A stretch of DNA of 20,154 nucleotides from Bacteroidota bacterium (GTDB lineage: Bacteria > Bacteroidota > Bacteroidia > Flavobacteriales > Weeksellaceae). Position 1 is the stretch's first letter, and every line of letters begins with the position of its first letter. Both the position numbers and the translations under genes were made by a program. The stretch lies in NCBI GenBank assembly GCA_023419095.1, contig JAEZYN010000145.1:1-20154 (forward strand), read 5' to 3'. Of the stretch, positions 15,485 through 20,154 are shown in pieces. The notes under the pieces were generated by a model. That model did not search any database. It was given only the letters and a program-made list of their open reading frames with translations, and was not told the origin of the DNA.

Positions 15485-16963
15485 TTAAAATTTAAATAGA
15501 CCTGCAATAAACTTTCTATTAATGTATTCTTCTAGCGGAAAGATTCTTAGAAAATAATTCCCCACAAGAAACAGCAGTACCACAAAGGCAGGTTTATAGA
15601 AAAGGTTCAGCAGGCTGCTTTCGAAATCGGGAAGAAGGATGGCCATTGTAATTCCCAAAGTGCCGATGATCAGCGCGTAAATCATTTCAATTGTGAGCGG
15701 GAAAACGCCAAATTTCACATAATTGAACACAATTTTAGCAATATTAAAAAGTGTAAGCGAAATAGAGGTAGCGATTGCAATTCCGAATAACTCGAGGTTG
15801 GTGTTTTTTAAAAAATAAATGTTTAGCGACACCGTTGTCAGCGCTAAAAAAAGCATAACGACAATATTAAAACGGTAATATTTTGAAAGCGAAATGATGT
15901 GACCGTTGAAACCCGTTGCCAGATCGAAAAGCATTGCAAATCCCAGTACCCAGATCACCGGTTCGGACTGACGCAGCAATTCGCCATTTTTAATGAAGTG
16001 CGTCAGGTACGGAAACCCGACGAGTACGCATGAGAGCAGCACAAAACCTAGAAAAAACAGCACGAGCGAAGATTTTTTGTGTAGTCTGTCGAGCTCTTCA
16101 AACTCTTCATTGGCGAGATGCCTGTTGATAATGGGCGCAGAAATGCTGTACAGACCCATCGCCGGTACCGTGATCAGCGAAATAATAGAGTAAAGTGTGT
16201 TATAAACCCCATTTGGCTCGAAGCCCAAAAACTCACCAATCATCACACTGTCAATCCGCACCGCGATAAAGTTGCCGATGTTTCCGAGAAATCCATAAAA
16301 ACTGTAATTCAGCACATCCTTCCAAAGATTGTCTTTTTTAATGTAATCTGTCGAAAAATCAGGCTTGAGTTTTTCTAAGCGGTTCGCGTAATAGATGTAG
16401 CCGATCAGGCCGACAATAAACATTCCTATAAAAAAAAGATAGGCTGCTTTTTCCGGCAAACCGATGAAAAAGAACAGGCAGAAGGCACCCAGATTGGCAA
16501 TTTTCGGCAGTAAATTTTCGAATATATTAGGAATGACAATTCTCTTGAAATTTGAAAGATATTTATTGAAAACAGCACTGAACGCGAGGACCAGGATTAA
16601 AGGCAGAATCAGCCGTTTCATCTGCCACATCTCCGTATTTTGAAGACCCGGAAAAAGAAAGTTGGCAACAAAGTAACCTAAAACGAAAATGCTGAAATTA
16701 AGTAAAATGCCAAGCAGAGAAAGTGATAGAAAATTTTGGTGCTTGCCGTCATCGTAGGTTTTGGTGAAAAATTTTACGTTTGAAAATGAAAGACCGAAAA
16801 CCACAACAGGCAACAGCATTTCTGCGGTTGGAAGGACGTAGCGGAGCTTGCCATAGAACTCCATGTCGTGCGGAAACACGAAGATTGCAGAAAAAGTTCC
16901 GAGCAGAAACCCGAGATAACCGATAACCGAATACTTGAATCCCTGTCGTGCGACCACACTCAT
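15485..16963 (-). CDS. Polysaccharide flippase, Wzx/MOP superfamily
   Basis: A 492-residue, very hydrophobic inner-membrane protein with about 12-14 predicted helices. It is of the oligosaccharide flippase/Wzx type, which moves lipid-linked glycan units to the periplasm. The start is placed at ATG 16961-16963 (MSVVARQGFKYSVIGYLGF), whose first helix is the normal beginning of these proteins. Family-like features include FGLSFSNVKFF, GNIGNFIAVRIDSVMIGEFLG in the middle, and a YSISAPIINRHLANEEFEEL loop before the C-terminal helix bundle. An upstream extension to 17131 is open but unlikely: the -7 box at 17035 lies inside it and would put the extended start before transcription begins. The gene is divergent from the amylase gene and precedes a glycosyltransferase on the same strand. 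No polymerase or chain-length regulator gene is present. Confidence 0.88.
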   Translation of the reverse strand: MSVVARQGFKYSVIGYLGFLLGTFSAIFVFPHDMEFYGKLRYVLPTAEMLLPVVVFGLSFSNVKFFTKTYDDGKHQNFLSLSLLGILLNFSIFVLGYFVANFLFPGLQNTEMWQMKRLILPLILVLAFSAVFNKYLSNFKRIVIPNIFENLLPKIANLGAFCLFFFIGLPEKAAYLFFIGMFIVGLIGYIYYANRLEKLKPDFSTDYIKKDNLWKDVLNYSFYGFLGNIGNFIAVRIDSVMIGEFLGFEPNGVYNTLYSIISLITVPAMGLYSISAPIINRHLANEEFEELDRLHKKSSLVLFFLGFVLLSCVLVGFPYLTHFIKNGELLRQSEPVIWVLGFAMLFDLATGFNGHIISLSKYYRFNIVVMLFLALTTVSLNIYFLKNTNLELFGIAIATSISLTLFNIAKIVFNYVKFGVFPLTIEMIYALIIGTLGITMAILLPDFESSLLNLFYKPAFVVLLFLVGNYFLRIFPLEEYINRKFIAGLFKF

Positions 16964-16981
16964 CCGCTTGATTTTTAGGTT

Positions 16982-17034
16982 TTGGCTATTAATGAGTTTC
17001 GCGAATCGAAACTGTCTTTTTTTTATTAAGCCAA
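16982..17034 (-). promoter_or_regulatory. Structured 5' leader of the flippase gene
   Basis: Read on the minus strand, the leader begins TTGGCT (17034-17029), which pairs with AGCCAA (16987-16982). TAAT/ATTA pairs extend this stem across a two-base bulge. Inside, AGTTTCG (17013-17007) pairs with CGAAACT (17001-16995) around loop ATTCG, after an A-rich run. The fold starts almost exactly at the predicted transcription start and ends 18 nt before the ATG, so it could affect translation or mRNA stability. No known riboswitch class was recognised. Function is inference. Confidence 0.45.
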
Positions 17035-17042
17035 CAAAGATA
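17035..17042 (-). promoter_or_regulatory. -7 box (TATCTTTG) for the flippase gene
   Basis: An exact TAnnTTTG match on the minus strand, 71 nt upstream of the chosen flippase ATG. It fixes the start choice: transcription from here excludes the 56-residue upstream extension of the reading frame. Confidence 0.55.
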
Positions 17043-17140
17043 ATAAAATATGTTAAAGTAATGTTAAAATGACTATCAGCATCTGCTGAACTTTCATTAA
17101 ACATGGCTTTTAAGCTACCTTTAACATTCAATTTTTTACT

Positions 17141-18766
17141 ATGAAAAAAATATTGCTTTTTGCTGCGGCGGCTTTCTTTACATCGTGTGCATCAGTTCAG
17201 AATTCTGACAAACATCCGTTCACTTGGGAAGGTGCAAATGTCTATTTCCTATTGACTGACCGTTTTGCCAACGGTGATAAATCGAACGACGTAAATTCTG
17301 GTCGAACCGAGAAAGCTGCAGTTCTACGCGGTTTCGAAGGCGGCGATCTGCGCGGAATAATTCAGAAAATCGACGAAAATTACTTTTCAGATCTGGGAAT
17401 TAATGCGATCTGGATGACACCTCTCGTCGAGCAGATTCACGGTGCAACGGACGAAGGCACCGGCAAAACATACGGGTTTCACGGTTACTGGACGAAAGAC
17501 TGGACGGCGCTGGATCCGAATTTTGGCACCAAAGCCGATTTGCAGCAACTGGTGGAAAAAGCCCACTCAAAAGGCATCAGAATAGTCCTGGACGCGGTGA
17601 TAAATCATACAGGACCGGTTACGCCGCGCGATGAGGTGTATCCCAATTCCTGGGTTCGTACTTCGCCACAATGCAAATACAGCAGTTACGAAACCACCAC
17701 AGCGTGTACTTTAGTCGCTAATCTACCGGATATTTTAACGGAATCAGACGCGCCGACGGAATTACCCCAAATGTTGACAGATAAATGGAAAGCTGAAGGC
17801 CGATTTGAAGCGGAAATGAGTTCCTTAGACGCATTTTTTGCACGAACCGGCTATCCCAAGGCACCAAAATATTACATCATGAAATGGCTTGCAGATTATG
17901 TGGAACAATTTGGGATCGATGGCTATCGCGTTGATACTGTGAAGCATACAAATGAAGATGTCTGGAAAGAATTTCAGCAGGTTTGTCAGCAGGCGTTTGA
18001 TATTTACAAAACTAGAAATCCGGCTAAAGTATTGGATAACAGTCTGTTCTTTACGGTAGGTGAGGTTTATGGATATGGAATTTCGCAAAAGCAGAATTAC
18101 GATTTTGGTGACAAAAAAGTGAATTACTATCAAAACGGTTTCAAATCGCTGATCAATTTTGATTTTAAAGGCGATGCAAACAAACCTTACGAAGAGCTTT
18201 TCTCCTCTTACTCGAAAATGCTCAATGCAGACCTGAACGGCAAAACGGTGATGAATTATCTTACGTCACATGATGACGGTTCGCCTTTCGATAAAGACAG
18301 AAAAAGAACATTTGAAGCAGGTACAAAATTGCTTCTTGCACCAGGGATTTCGCAGGTTTACTATGGCGACGAAACCGCGAGAGATCTTACCATTGAGGGA
18401 ACGGCCGGTGATGCCACGCTTCGCAGCAATATGAACTGGAGCGACATACGCTACAAACCTGCGACGGCAGAGTTGCTGTCGCACTATCAAAAATTAGGAA
18501 AATTCCGTGCAAATCATCCTGCGGTTGGCGCCGGAGTACATCAGATGATTTCGGGCAAACCTTATTGGTTTTCGCGCGAATTTCAGAATGACAAAGTGCT
18601 GATCGGCCTGGAACTTCCGAACGGAATTAAAACAGTAAATGTTACCGGAATCTTTGGGGACGGTACAAAACTTCGCGATGTCTATTCAGGAAAGACTGTG
18701 AAAGTGCAGAACGGCGCGGTAATGTTCGAGACCGAATTTTCAACGGTACTTTTAGAAAAAATTTAA
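17141..18766 (+). CDS. GH13 alpha-amylase family lipoprotein
   Basis: A 541-residue glycoside hydrolase acting on alpha-glucans. The signal ends in AFFTSC with the lipid-attachment candidate Cys16, so it is probably anchored in the periplasm or outer membrane. The (beta/alpha)8 barrel starts at VYFLLTDRFANGD. Conserved region I is DAVINH (151-156) and region II GYRVDTVKH with nucleophile Asp265. Region III is TVGEVYGYG with acid/base Glu308, and region IV SHDD with Asp378 as transition-state stabiliser, so the active site looks complete. The layout resembles periplasmic MalS-type amylases. A short C-terminal beta-domain ends FSTVLLEKI. A weak TACCTTTA box lies at 17116-17123. There is no SusC/SusD pair beside it. 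The TlpA-like gene follows 8 nt later. Confidence 0.92.
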   Translation: MKKILLFAAAAFFTSCASVQNSDKHPFTWEGANVYFLLTDRFANGDKSNDVNSGRTEKAAVLRGFEGGDLRGIIQKIDENYFSDLGINAIWMTPLVEQIHGATDEGTGKTYGFHGYWTKDWTALDPNFGTKADLQQLVEKAHSKGIRIVLDAVINHTGPVTPRDEVYPNSWVRTSPQCKYSSYETTTACTLVANLPDILTESDAPTELPQMLTDKWKAEGRFEAEMSSLDAFFARTGYPKAPKYYIMKWLADYVEQFGIDGYRVDTVKHTNEDVWKEFQQVCQQAFDIYKTRNPAKVLDNSLFFTVGEVYGYGISQKQNYDFGDKKVNYYQNGFKSLINFDFKGDANKPYEELFSSYSKMLNADLNGKTVMNYLTSHDDGSPFDKDRKRTFEAGTKLLLAPGISQVYYGDETARDLTIEGTAGDATLRSNMNWSDIRYKPATAELLSHYQKLGKFRANHPAVGAGVHQMISGKPYWFSREFQNDKVLIGLELPNGIKTVNVTGIFGDGTKLRDVYSGKTVKVQNGAVMFETEFSTVLLEKI

Positions 18767-18774
18767 ATATTTAA

Positions 18775-19308
18775 ATGAAGAAAATCCTCCAGATATTCGC
18801 TTTGCTGATGGCGGCATGTGTTTTCGCACAGAAAGTTCCGAAAACAGGCAAAACCGAGTTTTCAAAAGAATCATTAGCTCGGAAAATTACCTCCCAGAAC
18901 GGAAAGAAGATTACTGTGGCAGATGTAATTAAAAAGCATGAAGGCAAAATTCTGATCATCGATTTCTGGGCAAGTTGGTGTCAGGACTGTATTCTCGCGT
19001 TACCTGAAACCAAAAAACTGAAAGAAAATAATCCGGAAATCGAATTCGTCTATTTCTCGCTCGACAGATCGCATCAGCAGTGGCAAAAGGGTTTGGCCAA
19101 GTATGCAATTGACGGTGAAGAAAATTATTGGTTTGATGAAGGCTGGAAGAACAGTTTTAATAATTTTATCGAACTTAATTGGGTGCCGCGTTTCATCGTA
19201 GTTGATCAACAGGGTAAAATTGCCAATTACTACGCCGTCAGCCCAACTGATTCTGAAATGCAGAAAACGATTGAAAAGCTTAAAGTAAAAGCCACTGAGA
19301 AAAATTAA
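18775..19308 (+). CDS. TlpA-like thioredoxin-fold protein
   Basis: A 177-residue exported thiol-disulfide protein. The N-terminus MKKILQIFALLMAACVFA is cut before Gln19, or is lipidated at Cys15 if MAAC serves as a lipobox; the first is more likely. The thioredoxin core is ILIIDFWASWCQDC, with redox cysteines Cys69 and Cys72 in a CQDC active site, and cis-Pro138 in WVPRFIVVD. The segment from 80 to 130 is the TlpA-type insertion. Relatives reduce or isomerise envelope disulfides or serve cytochrome maturation; the partner here is not evident. It starts 8 nt after the amylase stop, so the two are probably co-transcribed. Its TAA overlaps the stop of the convergent DUF2461 gene by two bases. 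Confidence 0.88.
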   Translation: MKKILQIFALLMAACVFAQKVPKTGKTEFSKESLARKITSQNGKKITVADVIKKHEGKILIIDFWASWCQDCILALPETKKLKENNPEIEFVYFSLDRSHQQWQKGLAKYAIDGEENYWFDEGWKNSFNNFIELNWVPRFIVVDQQGKIANYYAVSPTDSEMQKTIEKLKVKATEKN

Positions 19309-19970
19309 AGAAAAGGTGCGTTGAGAAAGTCGTTGAGCGGCTTGATGCTTTCAAAAATTTTTGCAAAATCTGTGGCGGCATTGTCCGACATCAGAGCTTC
19401 ATCGGAAACCGGATGGATTACATTGAAGCTTTTAAGTTTTAAAAATTCTGCCATCGGATGGTCTTTTTCGTAACCCGCCGGTACGCGTTTTAGTTTGTCT
19501 TCCACGCTGAGGCCACGGAAATTATTCCGGAATTGATCCTTGTTTAAAATTGCCAGAAATTCGTCCTGATTCATTGCGATTTCTGCCCGGATCTGCTTCA
19601 GCACTGAACTTTCCGGATGATAGACACCGCCAGCCAGAAAAGATTTTTGCGGTTCGATATGCAGATAATAGCCCGAAACCCGATTTCCTTTTCCCATGCC
19701 GAGGCTGGCGCCGAAATTGGTTTTATAAGGAGTTTTGTCCAAGGAAAATCTGGTGTCGCGGTAAATTCTGAAAAGTGCTTTTTTAGCGTCGAGCTTTTGT
19801 ATTTCAGCATCAAACCTGCCCGTTTCCTCGATTAACTCTTCCACGAAAGCAGCAACGTTTGCCTGCGCCGCGACATAATGTTCCTTATGTTCGGCAAACC
19901 ATTCGCGGTTGTTGTTTTTGCTTAAATTTTTCAGGAATTGTAAGGTAGAATTTTCGATTGAAACAGGCAT
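19305..19970 (-). CDS. DUF2461 (TIGR02453) family protein
   Basis: A 221-residue, probably cytosolic protein of the DUF2461 family, which has no established function. Signatures: TLQFLKNLSKNNNREWFAEHK at the start, then RIYRDTRFSLDKTPYKTNFGASL at about 90-112, a GYYLHIEP segment, FLAGGVYHPE, and DHPMAEFLKLKSF near the end. ATG at 19970 (MPVSIENS) is preferred over an in-frame TTG at 19991, because family members start just before the TLQFL segment and the TTG coincides with the predicted -7 box. Its stop (TTA, 19305-19307) shares two bases with the thioredoxin stop. It is divergent from the helicase gene. Confidence 0.87.
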   Translation of the reverse strand: MPVSIENSTLQFLKNLSKNNNREWFAEHKEHYVAAQANVAAFVEELIEETGRFDAEIQKLDAKKALFRIYRDTRFSLDKTPYKTNFGASLGMGKGNRVSGYYLHIEPQKSFLAGGVYHPESSVLKQIRAEIAMNQDEFLAILNKDQFRNNFRGLSVEDKLKRVPAGYEKDHPMAEFLKLKSFNVIHPVSDEALMSDNAATDFAKIFESIKPLNDFLNAPFL

Positions 19971-19988
19971 ATTAAAGTTTATTTTTAT

Positions 19989-19996
19989 CAAATTTA
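19989..19996 (-). promoter_or_regulatory. -7 box (TAAATTTG) for the DUF2461 gene
   Basis: A TAnnTTTG match on the minus strand 18 nt before the ATG at 19970, in an AT-rich 138-bp divergent spacer shared with the helicase gene. Confidence 0.42.
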
Positions 19997-20080
19997 AAAT
20001 TTTAAATATAATTCTGTGGACTTTTACGCTTTAACAAAAGTTTAATGAATCGAGCTATTTTTTATCAATTCAAAAAAGCT

Positions 20081-20088
20081 TATCTTTG
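20081..20088 (+). promoter_or_regulatory. -7 box (TATCTTTG) for the DEAD-box helicase gene
   Basis: A TAnnTTTG match 20 nt before the ATG at 20109, with the sequence TATCTTTGCA also common before other flavobacterial genes. No TTG at -33. Confidence 0.55.
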
Positions 20089-20108
20089 CAGAATATTTAA
20101 TATACTTA

Positions 20109-20154
20109 ATGAATTTATTTACGGAAACCAATTTAAGTCCTGAAATCTTGAAGG
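20109..20154 (+). CDS. DEAD-box RNA helicase, N-terminal fragment
   Basis: Only the first 15 codons are in the window (MNLFTETNLSPEILK). This matches the usual beginning of flavobacterial DeaD/RhlE-type helicases, where 'F....LSP.IL.A' precedes the Q-motif. These enzymes unwind RNA during ribosome assembly and cold adaptation. The identification rests on this short stretch plus a good promoter, so it is likely but not certain. The gene runs off the right edge. Confidence 0.62.
   Translation, partial: MNLFTETNLSPEILK

Noticed and set aside
16995..17021. Plus-strand terminator (hairpin followed by T-run)
   Set aside because: No plus-strand gene ends nearby; the same hairpin makes better sense in the minus-strand flippase leader.
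16964..17131. N-terminal extension of the flippase reading frame by 56 residues
   Set aside because: The extension is not flippase-like and contains the -7 box at 17035; the protein beginning at 16963 starts with the expected first helix.
19971..19991. TTG start adding seven residues to the DUF2461 protein
   Set aside because: The codon overlaps the predicted -7 box, and family members begin just before the TLQFL segment, matching ATG 19970.

Overview
The window looks like chromosomal DNA of a Bacteroidota, most probably a Flavobacteriia member of the Chryseobacterium/Kaistella group. The reasons are: two proteins with type IX secretion (T9SS) C-terminal sorting domains, many exported proteins cut before Gln ('NAQ', 'FAQ'), Bacteroidota-type -7 promoter boxes (TAnnTTTG) in front of most transcription units, almost no strong Shine-Dalgarno sites, and the familiar first 15 residues of a flavobacterial DEAD-box helicase at the right edge. 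No tRNA, rRNA, CRISPR array, insertion sequence or phage gene was seen.

Layout. 1-1130: a 208-bp inverted repeat at the left edge holds the last 18 codons of a plus-strand gene and, tail to tail, the identical C-terminus of a complete minus-strand PLP enzyme (cysteine synthase / cystathionine beta-synthase type). The centre is a 33-bp hairpin that probably terminates both genes. 1131-1305: a spacer with a small repeat element. 1306-3735: a divergent pair, an orphan LolC/LolE/FtsX-type ABC permease (minus, TTG start) and an exported exo-N-acetylmuramidase of the NamZ family (plus), with start codons 3 bp apart. 3773-7006: a 1077-residue outer-membrane beta-barrel protein of unknown function (minus, TTG start). 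7157-8819: two small T9SS cargo proteins, each a binding-type beta-sandwich plus a sorting domain, each with its own promoter and terminator.

8934-14548: an unusual tight plus-strand run: polA, a YciI-like protein, a family 2 glycosyltransferase and an exported amidohydrolase, with gaps of 24, 3 and 2 nt. 14552-16963: on the minus strand, a polysaccharide flippase followed by a second family 2 glycosyltransferase, each with its own promoter; the flippase leader can fold into a two-stem structure. 17141-19308: a GH13 alpha-amylase-like lipoprotein and a TlpA-like thioredoxin, 8 nt apart. 19305-19970: a DUF2461 protein (minus) whose stop codon overlaps the thioredoxin stop. 20109-20154: start of a DEAD-box RNA helicase gene.

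The common theme is the cell envelope: peptidoglycan fragment hydrolysis, lipoprotein-type transport, an outer-membrane barrel, secreted T9SS cargo, polysaccharide assembly and export, and periplasmic or surface glycan hydrolysis. polA and the PLP enzyme are housekeeping genes among them. I found no clear new defence or mobile system. The best candidates for something undescribed are the inverted duplication at the left edge, the 1077-residue barrel protein, the pair of non-catalytic T9SS modules and the structured flippase leader.
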